Assembly (NCBI GenBank): GCA_036267255.1
Contig: DATAWK010000049.1
Coordinates: 1 to 18,930, forward strand
DNA: 18,930 nucleotides
Source of the DNA: DATAWK01 sp036267255
GTDB taxonomy: Bacteria; Acidobacteriota; Terriglobia; Terriglobales; Acidobacteriaceae
Direction: 5' to 3'
Shown piece by piece: positions 5,901-12,669 of the stretch. Numbering within the stretch: position 1 is the first letter of the stretch; the number at the start of each line of letters is the position of its first letter. Below the pieces are notes generated by a model that had not been told where the DNA came from, ran no database searches, and saw only the letters and a list, made by a program, of their open reading frames with translations. A program made the position numbers and the translations under genes.

Positions 5901-5932
5901 TATACGAGTGCCAATCCGCGAAAAGGTTACAA
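5901..5932 (-). promoter_or_regulatory. Putative ECF-sigma promoter of the beta-propeller gene
   Basis: Read on the minus strand: TTGTAACC (5932-5925), 17 nt, then TCGTATA (5907-5901). The -35-like box is identical and the spacer equal to those at 5975-6006 and 7351-7382. The predicted leader to the ATG at 5796 is about 95 nt. Assignment to the sigma factor at 7902 is inferred. Confidence 0.55.
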
Positions 5933-5974
5933 GTGAAAGCCGCTTCTCCTCGTCAGACGACTGCCGGTTTGCGG

Positions 5975-6006
5975 TTGTAACCTTTTTTGATGTTGTGACT
6001 CTAACG
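5975..6006 (+). promoter_or_regulatory. Putative ECF-sigma promoter of the ABM monooxygenase gene
   Basis: TTGTAACC (5975-5982), 17 nt, TCTAACG (6000-6006). Both boxes and the spacer length are identical to the copy in front of the sigma-factor operon. It diverges from the beta-propeller promoter, so the two genes share a control region. The leader to GTG 6138 would be about 125 nt. Confidence 0.6.
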
Positions 6007-6137
6007 TTGCGGAGCTTGGCGCTCACGCAAGCTCTGGCCGTTCAGGAATAGCTTTGTCTCAGCCAAGCCGTCTCATGTCTACGGCAAGGTACATGAAACA
6101 GACGACAGGATGTAGAGAAACTATCGGGAGAAATTGC

Positions 6138-6434
6138 GTGAACAAGTTCGGATTACTGGCAACATTACAGGCACGCCCTGGCAAAGAAGCCGATGTAGAA
6201 ACCTTCCTGCAATCTGCAGGCCCCCTTGTCGAGGCTGAAACAGGGACAACGACCTGGTTCGCATTGAAGATCGGCCCAGCAACTTTTGGAATCTTCGACA
6301 CTTTCAAGAACGAAGAAGGACGTGCCGCGCACGTCCATGGCGAAGTAGCAAAGGCGCTCTTTGCCCGTGCCGAGGAACTCTTCGTTACGCCCCCTGAAAT
6401 CAAGACAGCAGATATTCTCGCTGAGAAACTCTAA
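6138..6434 (+). CDS. ABM-family (antibiotic biosynthesis monooxygenase-like) protein
   Basis: The 98-residue product has the compact ferredoxin-like ABM fold: a first strand FGLLATLQARPGKEADVETF, a helix with AGPLVEAETGTTTWFALK, then FGIFDTFKNEEGRAAHVHGE and a final helix before PEIKTADILAEKL. Members are small dimeric cofactor-free oxygenases or stress proteins acting on quinones or polyketides. The substrate here is unknown. The GTG at 6138 is preceded by GGGAG at seven bases and gives the normal family length; the open frame extends upstream to 6054 without an SD. It lies under a putative ECF promoter and faces the convergent DUF1223 gene. A role in quinone or redox stress fits its neighbours but is inferred. 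Confidence 0.8.
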   Translation: MNKFGLLATLQARPGKEADVETFLQSAGPLVEAETGTTTWFALKIGPATFGIFDTFKNEEGRAAHVHGEVAKALFARAEELFVTPPEIKTADILAEKL

Positions 6435-6493
6435 GCGAGTCATGGCACATGCTTGATTGCGAGTAGAGATGCTGGTTACAGACTCCTCTTCAT

Positions 6494-7273
6494 TCAGAGC
6501 GGAATGGTTGCCGCTCCCACAATTGCCCCCTGATGCGGTTGTTGAGCAAACAAGATCAGATGATGGCCTCCCGTTGCTCCGTTCTGGAAGCCATCCGGCA
6601 GGGTGAGACGTACCGATTCCTCCCCGCCGCGCCGTACGGTTGCCACAACCGTGAGTGACCTAGCGACCGAGACATGCTCAAGCAGTCTGCCGTTGTTTTC
6701 GCCTCGCAGTACATTGGATCGATCGGCATCGTCAGCCAGCACCGCGACGATGTCTAACGGCTTCGAGAAACTGCCTGAGACCGCGAACCTGACATCCAGA
6801 GCGGACGCACTCGGGGTTGAAGAGAGAATACGTAGATCAATCTGTTCCCGATGAGCATCCTCCGCGAGAACGCGCTGAAGCATACCACTATCACTGCCCA
6901 CAAACTGGTCTCGCCCGTTTACGACCATCTGCGGCGTGTATGGGCCTTCGGGAGAAAGGCGGGAAGCATAGACGCTTTGCCTGTCGGTGAACACCTGAGA
7001 GGAATACGGGTCTTTCCATCCCAGGTTGTTCCAGTAGGTGACATGCTCGCTGATGCCCACGATTAACTGACCGGAATTCGTCTCCTTCAGGTTGACCTGC
7101 CGCAGCAAGCTATCGGCTGGTGGACAGCTGGAGCATCCCTCCGAGGTGAAGAGCTCAACGATCACCACGGAGTTAGGCCTCGGAACGGGGGAGATGATGG
7201 GTTGGGCTGCCTGCAGGCCAGAATACGCAGCAATAGTCGTAAGCGAAGTTGCGACAAGGTAACGAAGACGCAT
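6494..7273 (-). CDS. DUF1223 secreted thioredoxin-like protein
   Basis: The ATG at 7273-7271 follows CTGGAGG. A longer frame to 7360 exists, but it has no SD and would cover the promoter. The 259-residue protein begins with a signal peptide (MRLRYLVATSLTTIAAYSGL, cleavage near AQA). It continues VVIVELFTSEGCSSCPPADS with the CSSCPP motif at 47-52, the hallmark of DUF1223. The segments HVTYWNNLGWKDPYSSQVF, RQSVYA and YTPQMVVNG are also characteristic. DUF1223 is thioredoxin-related and its biochemical role is not established; a periplasmic redox activity through the CxxC is plausible. A variant of the shared promoter (TGTAAGC, 17 nt, TCAGATA) lies directly upstream, suggesting membership in the same regulon as the sigma operon from which it diverges. 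Confidence 0.88.
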   Translation of the reverse strand: MRLRYLVATSLTTIAAYSGLQAAQPIISPVPRPNSVVIVELFTSEGCSSCPPADSLLRQVNLKETNSGQLIVGISEHVTYWNNLGWKDPYSSQVFTDRQSVYASRLSPEGPYTPQMVVNGRDQFVGSDSGMLQRVLAEDAHREQIDLRILSSTPSASALDVRFAVSGSFSKPLDIVAVLADDADRSNVLRGENNGRLLEHVSVARSLTVVATVRRGGEESVRLTLPDGFQNGATGGHHLILFAQQPHQGAIVGAATIPL

Positions 7274-7297
7274 AGATGACCTCCAGCACGCGGTTCC

Positions 7298-7328
7298 TAT
7301 CTGACGCCTGTTCTCCAAATTGCTTACA
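7298..7328 (-). promoter_or_regulatory. Putative ECF-sigma promoter of the DUF1223 gene (variant)
   Basis: Minus strand: TGTAAGC (7328-7322), 17 nt, TCAGATA (7304-7298). One base differs from the TGTAACC of the other copies, and the spacer is the same. The leader would be only about 20 nt. This copy is the weakest of the four. Confidence 0.4.
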
Positions 7329-7350
7329 TGCGCCATCTTCGCGCTTCCTG

Positions 7351-7382
7351 TTGTAACCAAACGTCTGCTCGCTGCTCTAACG
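7351..7382 (+). promoter_or_regulatory. Putative autoregulated promoter of the DoxX-sigma operon
   Basis: TTGTAACC (7351-7358), 17 nt, TCTAACG (7376-7382), followed about 55 nt later by the DoxX start at 7438. The AAC core in the -35 box is typical of ECF sigma recognition. Position in front of the sigma operon is what an autoregulated ECF factor would need. Confidence 0.6.
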
Positions 7383-7437
7383 ATCCGAAGAGCGAGATCG
7401 TGCCTGGTATGCGCGATATTCGTCTCAAGAGGAAGCT

Positions 7438-7905
7438 ATGAGACAGTTATTGAACGTGTATCGCCGTATTGTTTCGGGATTCTCTAGCCTGCAGTCGCTC
7501 ATGCTCTTGGCGGTGCGGCTCTACTGGGGATTTCAATTTGCCCAGACCGGTTGGGGAAAGCTGCACAACCTCGCGAAAATCACTGCATTCTTCGCCAGTC
7601 TCAACATTCCGGTTCCGGGCTTCACTGCCCCCGCTGTTTCACTGCTGGAGTTCGCCGGCGGAATTCTTCTAATGCTCGGCTTGTTTTCGCGCCCGGTCGC
7701 GTTTCTCCTTGCCTGCAACATGTTCGTTGCATACTGGACAGCGGACCACGACGCGCTCACGTCGGTCTTTTCCGACCCGGGCAAGTTCTATATCGCCGAT
7801 CCATATACCTTCCTCTTCGCCGCGTTGATGGTCTTAATCTTCGGCGCGGGTTTTTTTGCAGTCGATACGCTGATCGCAAAACAAGTGAGAGCTGTTGAGC
7901 AGTGA
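7438..7905 (+). CDS. DoxX-family membrane protein
   Basis: The 155-residue protein starts at ATG 7438 behind GAGGAAG. It has the four-helix DoxX layout: LMLLAVRLYWGFQFAQTGWGKL, a short loop (ITAFFASLNIPVPGF), VSLLEFAGGILLMLGLFSRP, then FLLACNMFVAYWT and a final helix TFLFAALMVLIFGAGFFAVDT. The G-x-x-K-L and the E-x-x-G-G-x-L-L-x-L-G motifs are conserved in the family. DoxX relatives take part in quinone-linked redox and oxidative-stress complexes at the inner membrane, but most are uncharacterised. It is the first gene of the sigma operon. Its stop overlaps the sigma start (GTGA), indicating translational coupling. Confidence 0.88.
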   Translation: MRQLLNVYRRIVSGFSSLQSLMLLAVRLYWGFQFAQTGWGKLHNLAKITAFFASLNIPVPGFTAPAVSLLEFAGGILLMLGLFSRPVAFLLACNMFVAYWTADHDALTSVFSDPGKFYIADPYTFLFAALMVLIFGAGFFAVDTLIAKQVRAVEQ

Positions 7906-8534
7906 CGGAGCCAAAGGCCTCAAGTCGCACTGAAGCGGAATTAATCACCGCCATTCTTGCCGGCGAGATTCAGCTCTACCACGAGCTGATCCGTCCTTAC
8001 GAGCGAAGTGTGTACTCGATGGCCCTGTCCTACATGAAGAACAAGGCGGATGCAGAAGACGTAGCGCAGGAAGCGTTCGTGAGTGCCTTCAAAAGTCTTG
8101 CGTCCTTCCGCGCGGAGGCGAGGTTCAGTACCTGGCTTATCAGCATCACTCTGAATGAAGCGAGGACACGCCTTCGCCGGAAATCACTGGTTCGCATGGA
8201 TTCACTTGACGTGCCTCCGGACGAGAACCACAGCGCCTCTTCGGCACTGCTGCGCGATTGGCGGGAAATACCATCCGAAGTGATCGAACGGGGGGAAATC
8301 AGACTACTCCTGCAAGAGGCCATAGAACAGCTCCCTGACATTTACCGTCAAGTCTTCCTCCTTCGTGATGTGGAGGAGATGAATATCAATGAGACGGCCG
8401 AAGCACTGAGTATCAGTATCCCCAGTGTCAAGGTTCGGCTCCACCGCGCGCGTATGATGTTGCAAAAGCAACTGGCCCCTCAATTAAGGACAGCCACACG
8501 AACATCGAAAAGGAGGTGGTTCCCGTGGTTATAG
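7902..8534 (+). CDS. ECF-subfamily RNA polymerase sigma factor
   Basis: The 210-residue protein has a sigma2 domain at about 25-93 (LYHELIRPYERSVYSMALSY, then the DAEDVAQEAFVSAFKSL core and FSTWLISITLNEARTRLRR) and a sigma4 domain at about 145-196 (AIEQLPDIYRQVFLLRDVEE, then the helix-turn-helix NETAEALSISIPSVKVRLHR). The linker holds an acidic, Ser-rich segment. The start is GTG 7902, overlapping the DoxX stop; no nearby ATG keeps the domain intact. The anti-sigma gene overlaps its 3' end. The operon promoter carries the same boxes as three neighbouring genes, so it probably drives its own operon and that local set. The inducing signal is not visible. Confidence 0.93.
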   Translation: MTEPKASSRTEAELITAILAGEIQLYHELIRPYERSVYSMALSYMKNKADAEDVAQEAFVSAFKSLASFRAEARFSTWLISITLNEARTRLRRKSLVRMDSLDVPPDENHSASSALLRDWREIPSEVIERGEIRLLLQEAIEQLPDIYRQVFLLRDVEEMNINETAEALSISIPSVKVRLHRARMMLQKQLAPQLRTATRTSKRRWFPWL

Positions 8535-8770
8535 ATTGCAAACATGTCTGGAACTACATCTCCGAATACCTCGATGGAACCCTGTCTGAAGAAACTCGCA
8601 CGATGGTTCAGAAGCACCTCGAACACTGCGAAATCTGCTCGGCGATTCTGGACTCCACGCGAAACGTCATCATCCTGACTGCCGATGATCGCGTTTTTGA
8701 GCTGCCGGTTGGTTTCAGCGAACGACTGCATGCGCGGATTGACCTGGAGTTGAAGCGCGAGGAAACATAA
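8525..8770 (+). CDS. Cytoplasmic zf-HC2 anti-sigma factor
   Basis: The 81-residue protein keeps the zinc-binding anti-sigma domain: C5 in DCKHVWNYISEYLDGTL, then H31-x3-C35-x2-C38 in KHLEHCEICSAIL. There is no transmembrane segment after the domain, so it acts in the cytoplasm, as in soluble ZAS-type anti-sigma factors that lose grip on the sigma factor when the zinc centre is oxidised. GTG 8525 lies eight bases after AGGAGG (8511-8516). The alternative GTG 8516 overlaps that SD, so it is unlikely. The gene overlaps the sigma gene by ten bases. Redox sensing is an inference from the zinc centre and from the redox-type neighbours. Confidence 0.85.
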   Translation: MVIDCKHVWNYISEYLDGTLSEETRTMVQKHLEHCEICSAILDSTRNVIILTADDRVFELPVGFSERLHARIDLELKREET

Positions 8771-8946
8771 CGTGTTGCGAGGCGCAAGAGTTTGAGTCCC
8801 GGTTTACCTTTTAACGAACACGAAACACCCACACTAAGATATGACGCTGTACTATGTCTTGCTAATTATATTCGTAGCCACATTGATTCGATAGACACAG
8901 CGAGCATTCCGATTTGACACTCAACTCCAGGAGGTCAACTACCATC

Positions 8947-9438
8947 GTGCTTAAACGTCTGAAATTCACCCAGTGGACTCCAATTCCGCTGCGATTGATC
9001 GTAGGATATGGGTTCATGGAACATGGCTATGCCAAGCTCTCCAAAGGCCCGGAGGCGTTCGCGTCTATTCTCCATGCAATGAATGTTCCGATGCCGCACT
9101 TCATGGCATGGCTCACCATACTCACGGAGTTGTTTGGCGGTCTCGCTATGCTCCTTGGCGTATTTGTTCCGCTCGCCAGCGCTCCGATGGCCGCAGTCCT
9201 GCTTGTTGCGATGTTTACAGTGCATTTCCAGTACGGCTTCAGTTCGATCAAACTCATGGCCATAACGCCGACCGGAGCAAAATTCGGCCCTCCCGGATAT
9301 GAGTGCGATCTGCTCTACCTCGCCTGCCTGGCGGCACTTATTCTCGGTGGCTCAGGCCCATTTTCCGTTGATAGTTTCTTAGCCGCTAGACGAAAGCGTG
9401 AGTGCCGGTGCAAAACTGGGCCACAGTGCGCGGCGTAA
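8947..9438 (+). CDS. Second DoxX-family membrane protein
   Basis: GTG 8947 lies 12 bases after AGGAGG (8929-8934). A TTG at 8914 would start ahead of that SD. The 163-residue protein has four membrane helices: PLRLIVGYGFMEHGYAKLSK, FMAWLTILTELFGGLAMLLG, APMAAVLLVAMFTVHFQYGF and LLYLACLAALILGGSGPFSV. The motifs HGxxKL and E-x-x-G-G-x-x-x-L-x-G place it in DoxX. It differs from the first DoxX by a longer loop (KLMAITPTGAKFGPPGYECD) and a Cys-rich C-terminal tail (RECRCKTGPQCAA), possibly metal-binding. About 175 bases separate it from the anti-sigma gene, and no TGTAACC box is visible there, so it may be transcribed separately. Confidence 0.85.
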   Translation: MLKRLKFTQWTPIPLRLIVGYGFMEHGYAKLSKGPEAFASILHAMNVPMPHFMAWLTILTELFGGLAMLLGVFVPLASAPMAAVLLVAMFTVHFQYGFSSIKLMAITPTGAKFGPPGYECDLLYLACLAALILGGSGPFSVDSFLAARRKRECRCKTGPQCAA

Positions 9439-9497
9439 GCGGTGCTCTGCGGTGGAGTAAAAGTAGGCCAGCCGCAGTGCATCGCGAGCAGAATCGT

Positions 9498-9525
9498 CGC
9501 CGTGGGTCTCAACCCCCACGCGGCG
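9498..9525 (+). terminator. Possible terminator hairpin after the second DoxX gene
   Basis: CGCC and GTGGG (9498-9506) pair with CCCAC and GGCG (9515-9525) around the loop TCTCAACC, with a two-base bulge. It lies about 60 bases after the DoxX stop. No clear T-run follows, so the call is weak. Confidence 0.3.
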
Positions 9526-9536
9526 CGTTCTCCGAG

Positions 9537-9752
9537 TGCCGCCAGATTTCGACGCCGGAAGAAACCGCTGTCCGGCTTGCGATTAGGCTGCTTCAGGATA
9601 GATGGAAAATCGGCATTCTCTGCTGGCTGCAGGCAGGTCCGGCACGGCTCGGAGACCCGCGCCGTCTGTTTCCGCAAGCATCGGAAAAAATACTCAACCA
9701 GCATTTACGCTAGATGGAAGGCGATGGGCCACCTCTCGGTGAAGAGTGTTAG
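9537..9752 (+). pseudogene. Degraded HxlR-family regulator fragment
   Basis: The frame encodes a recognisable HxlR winged-helix segment: a Cys near the start (ECRQISTPEETAVRLAIRLL), then DRWKIGILCWLQAGPARLGD and RRLFPQASEKILNQHLR, which matches the family pattern of GGRWKxxIL, LRRxxPGxSxKxLxQxLRELExDGL. The conserved Glu after LR is replaced by an in-frame TAG (9711-9713); the frame resumes MEGDG and ends at TAG 9750-9752. The usual C-terminal third and a convincing start are missing. It therefore looks like a relic of a regulator that once controlled a neighbouring oxidoreductase or DoxX gene. It overlaps the stop of the TetR gene on the other strand. Confidence 0.6.
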
Positions 9753-10357
9753 CTCGCCTTAAGACCGCTCATAGTGTGTTTAAAAATCTCGTCAATATAT
9801 GCGTCTGACAGGGGCCCGGTGCCCATTTGAAGCCGATAATAGATAGGAGCGTAAAGGATGTCTATGATTGCGTTCGGGTCGGCATCCTTGCGTAGAAATC
9901 CATTCTTGATTCCTTCTTTGAAATAAGCAATCGCCATCTTTCGCCTTGGCATCGTCCACCTTTCGCGGAGAGCCGTGGCCAATTCGGGATCAAACTGTGC
10001 CTCTGCCAACAGAGCACGAATAAGTGCCCCGTCCTTGCCACGAAATGCCTTTGCCATGGTTCGCATCTGCAGACGAATGCTATCTGTGTAACTCTTGGCG
10101 GAACGAAAGAGAGTCCCGGGATCCACGCGAGCTACAAACGCGTCCATGATGATTGCTGCCTTATTAGGCCAGCGGCGATAAATCGTCATACGTCCCACCC
10201 CGGCTCTTCCGGCGATGGCGTCGATGCTGAGTGTTTTGAAGCCGCTTTCAAGAACGAGGTTGGTGGCGGCTTTCAAAATTGCCTGCTGGATGTGCGGGTT
10301 TCTTGGACGTCCGCCGCGAAGCGCATGCACCGCTGGTTGCCCTGCATTCGATTTCAT
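9749..10357 (-). CDS. TetR-family transcriptional regulator of the divergent SDR operon
   Basis: The ATG at 10357-10355 follows AAAGGAAA. A longer frame to 10438 would run across the operator, so it was not chosen. The 202-residue protein has a basic leader (GGRPRNPHIQQAIL), a TetR helix-turn-helix (TLSIDAIAGRAGVGRMTIYR followed by RWPNKAAIIMDAF), and a C-terminal domain of the TetR_C_11-like type, with YFKEGIKNGFLRKDADPNAI and DILYAPIYYRLQMGTGPLS as characteristic stretches. It diverges from five enzyme genes with a palindromic operator between, the standard arrangement for a repressor that releases on binding a substrate of the operon. A likely -10 (TATAAG, minus strand 10417-10412) lies just beside the operator. 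The ligand is unknown. Confidence 0.88.
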   Translation of the reverse strand: MKSNAGQPAVHALRGGRPRNPHIQQAILKAATNLVLESGFKTLSIDAIAGRAGVGRMTIYRRWPNKAAIIMDAFVARVDPGTLFRSAKSYTDSIRLQMRTMAKAFRGKDGALIRALLAEAQFDPELATALRERWTMPRRKMAIAYFKEGIKNGFLRKDADPNAIIDILYAPIYYRLQMGTGPLSDAYIDEIFKHTMSGLKAS

Positions 10358-10426
10358 CGGTTTCCTTTGAAAAATCCTGATTTCCTGAATCCCTGAAGGT
10401 ATATGGCGTATCTTATACTTGCGATG

Positions 10427-10446
10427 GATACGGTACATACCGTATC
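10427..10446. promoter_or_regulatory. Palindromic TetR operator
   Basis: GATACGGT (10427-10434), ACAT, ACCGTATC (10439-10446): an exact 8-bp inverted repeat with a 4-bp centre, the usual length and symmetry of TetR-family operators. It lies 70 bp before the TetR start and about 200 bp before the SDR operon, and overlaps the likely TetR promoter. The protein-site pairing is inferred from position. Confidence 0.65.
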
Positions 10447-10642
10447 ACATAAAAAATAAAGAATAGAAGTAGAGAAGATGACACACACGGAGATTCTTTC
10501 CACTGAAACAATAGGGACAAATTACCTTGAATATCACTTGGGACAAACTGCATTGGTGCCGAAGTAGCGCAACCGGCGCTTCGCTCCGACTGAATCAACG
10601 CTCCGAGAATGCACCCTCGGCCCAATCATAAGGAGAAAGACA

Positions 10643-11386
10643 ATGTCCAAAAAACTCGAAGGGAAGATCGCACTCATTACGGGGGGCTCGCGCGGCATTG
10701 GTGCTGCAATTGCTAAACGTCTGGCCGCAGATGGAGCGAGCGTGGCTATCACCTACGCTAAGGACGCCAGCGCGGCTTCCGCCGTGGTCAAGGCGATTGA
10801 ACTCAGTGGCGGAAAAGCTGTCGCGATCCAGGCGGAAGCTGTCGACGCCGAAGCAGTCAAGCGTGCGGTTGAGAAGGCCGTTGCGACCTTTGGCCGGCTT
10901 GATGTGTTGGTGAACAACGCCGGCACAGCCATTCCGAAAAAGTTCGAGGAGACCACGCTGGAAGAGATCGATCGCATGATTGATATCAATGTCCGCGGTA
11001 CGCTGCTCGCGACGCAGGCAGCGCTCAAGCACATGAATGACGGCGGTCGCATCATCATGATCGGCTCGTGCGTGGGCGAGCGTGCCCAAACGCCTGGCCT
11101 GGTGGCCTACTCGGCTACCAAGGGGGCGGTGAAGATGTTTTCTCAAGGGTTGTCCAGAGAGGTCGGGAGCCGGGGTATCACGGTCAACAACGTTCAGCCG
11201 GGTCCGATCGACACGGATTTGAATCCCGCAGCGGGCGATTGGGCGGCACCTCAGAAGGCCGCTACAGCGCTTAACCGCTATGGGCATGTTGATGAGGTCG
11301 CCGCGCTGGTCGCATTCGTGGCTGGTCCAGAGGCGGCATACATCACTGGCGCGAACCTGACCGTGGACGGCGGCACCAACGCGTAA
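10643..11386 (+). CDS. SDR-family oxidoreductase (3-oxoacyl reductase-like)
   Basis: This is a classical short-chain dehydrogenase/reductase of 247 residues. It shows the nucleotide-binding TGGSRGIG (13-20), NNAG (91-94), the catalytic Ser (142) with Y156-x3-K160 in AYSATKGA, the PGPIDTDL loop after strand six, and the terminal TGANLTVDGGTNA typical of the FabG/glucose-dehydrogenase branch. It reduces a carbonyl or oxidises an alcohol with NAD(P); the substrate is not decided by sequence. It begins behind AAGGAG and is the first gene of a five-gene plus-strand operon facing the TetR gene. About 200 bases of leader, including the operator, separate it from the regulator. Confidence 0.92.
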   Translation: MSKKLEGKIALITGGSRGIGAAIAKRLAADGASVAITYAKDASAASAVVKAIELSGGKAVAIQAEAVDAEAVKRAVEKAVATFGRLDVLVNNAGTAIPKKFEETTLEEIDRMIDINVRGTLLATQAALKHMNDGGRIIMIGSCVGERAQTPGLVAYSATKGAVKMFSQGLSREVGSRGITVNNVQPGPIDTDLNPAAGDWAAPQKAATALNRYGHVDEVAALVAFVAGPEAAYITGANLTVDGGTNA

Positions 11387-11463
11387 CTGAAAGGGACGAC
11401 ATATCGGGTCGCGTTACTAGGTGGGGTCTGAGGAAGGCCCCAGAAAGAACAAGGAGAGACAGT

Positions 11464-12207
11464 ATGAATTTGACAGGCAACACGATTTTCATCACGGGCG
11501 GCGGCTCCGGCATCGGACAGGGGCTGGCCGAGGCATTTCACAAACTCGGGAACAAGGTGATTATCTCGGGGCGGAGAAAGAGCGCATTGGAGAAGACGAC
11601 GAAAGCCAATCCAGGCATGGCTTCGATCGAGCTCGATATCGAGAGTCCAGAGAGCATTCAAACGGCTGCGAAGCATTTGATCACCACGTATCCCAAGCTG
11701 AATGTCCTGATCAACAACGCGGGCATCATGCTCGTGGACAATGCCGCCGCAGCTATGGACGACGCGCAGCTCGTTGCCACCGTCACCACCAATCTCATTG
11801 GCCCGCTTCGTGTCACGTCTGCGCTGATAGAGCACCTGAAGGCACAGCCGTCGGCGACGATTGTTTACAACTCATCGATGCTTGCGTTCGTACCCATCGC
11901 GGCAACATCGGCCTATTCTGCAACCAAGGCCGCGCTTCACTCCTACGTTCTTTCGCAGCGATTCAAGCTGCGGAACTCCTCGGTGAAGGTCGTGGAACTG
12001 GCTCCTCCGTGGGTGAGAACCGATCTGATGAACAGTCGAGAAGCCGAAGCGGCGATGCCGCTCGATGAGTTCCTGACAGAAGCCATGAAGCAGTTCGGTA
12101 CGGATACTGAAGAGATCCTGGTCGGAAATGCAGCTCAGTTACGGAAAAATCCAGGTCCCAATGAGATGGGTTTTGTCACCCAGTTCAACGCGTCCTTGCC
12201 GTTTTGA
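11464..12207 (+). CDS. SDR-family oxidoreductase (DltE-like)
   Basis: The 247-residue SDR has TGGGSGIG (11-18), NNAG (84-87), a Ser pair at 137-138 and Y151-x3-K155 (AYSATKAAL). The ITGGGSGIGQGLAEAFHKLG start, the PKLNVLINNAGIM stretch and the ending with PPWVRTDL are typical of the DltE-type SDRs, which are usually found as stand-alone oxidoreductases of unknown substrate. It begins behind AAGGAGAG, 77 bases after the first SDR, and is clearly distinct from it in sequence, so it is not a recent duplication. It is the second gene of the operon. Confidence 0.9.
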   Translation: MNLTGNTIFITGGGSGIGQGLAEAFHKLGNKVIISGRRKSALEKTTKANPGMASIELDIESPESIQTAAKHLITTYPKLNVLINNAGIMLVDNAAAAMDDAQLVATVTTNLIGPLRVTSALIEHLKAQPSATIVYNSSMLAFVPIAATSAYSATKAALHSYVLSQRFKLRNSSVKVVELAPPWVRTDLMNSREAEAAMPLDEFLTEAMKQFGTDTEEILVGNAAQLRKNPGPNEMGFVTQFNASLPF

Positions 12208-12309
12208 TTGCTCTTTGCACAAGGGCAGTATCGGCGTTCCAAATGGGAATGCAATGAATCCGGATTCTCCCCAGGCCGGAAAGCAATCCTTGCCCTCAAG
12301 GAGATATCA

Positions 12310-12609
12310 ATGGCAGCATATCTAATTTCGGACCTGACGGTGCGAAACGCTGAAGCGTTTGAGACCTATCGTACTCGCGCCGCAAAAGCGATAACGAAAT
12401 ATGGCGGACGCTATCTCGCTCGCGGTGGCGAAGTTCAGACACTGGAGGGTGACTGGAAGCCAAAAGCAATCGTCATCGTCGAGTTCCCCAGTATGGAGCA
12501 GGCCAGAGCCTGGTACCAATCTCCAGAATACGCCACAGCACTCGAAGTGCATGACGTCGCACTCGCACGCAATCTGATTCTTGTCGATGGTGTCAGCGAA
12601 CAGTTATGA
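12310..12609 (+). CDS. DUF1330 family protein
   Basis: ATG 12310 follows AAGGAGA. The open frame extends back to 12208 but without an SD, and the family begins here. The 99-residue product has the DUF1330 pattern: AAYLISDLTVRNAEAFETYR, then KYGGRYLARGGEVQTLEGDW, PKAIVIVEFPSMEQARAWYQ and SPEYATAL. This is a dimeric ferredoxin-like alpha/beta barrel fold, related to ABM proteins. Function is unknown; a small-molecule binding or isomerase-type role is often suspected. It is the third gene in the operon. Confidence 0.88.
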   Translation: MAAYLISDLTVRNAEAFETYRTRAAKAITKYGGRYLARGGEVQTLEGDWKPKAIVIVEFPSMEQARAWYQSPEYATALEVHDVALARNLILVDGVSEQL

Positions 12610-12669
12610 AGTGTATGTAAGGACGCGGAGACAAATCGATCTACCACGGAATGAATTCAAGGAGAAAAC

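Noticed and set aside
10595..11287. Long minus-strand open frame (230 codons) across the first SDR
   Set aside because: It runs opposite a clear SDR gene with all motifs, has His/Arg-rich low-sense sequence and no SD; it reflects high GC content.
11421..12068. Long plus-strand open frame (215 codons) overlapping the second SDR
   Set aside because: It is another frame of the DltE-like SDR gene, with repetitive Arg/Glu/His sequence and no recognisable fold.
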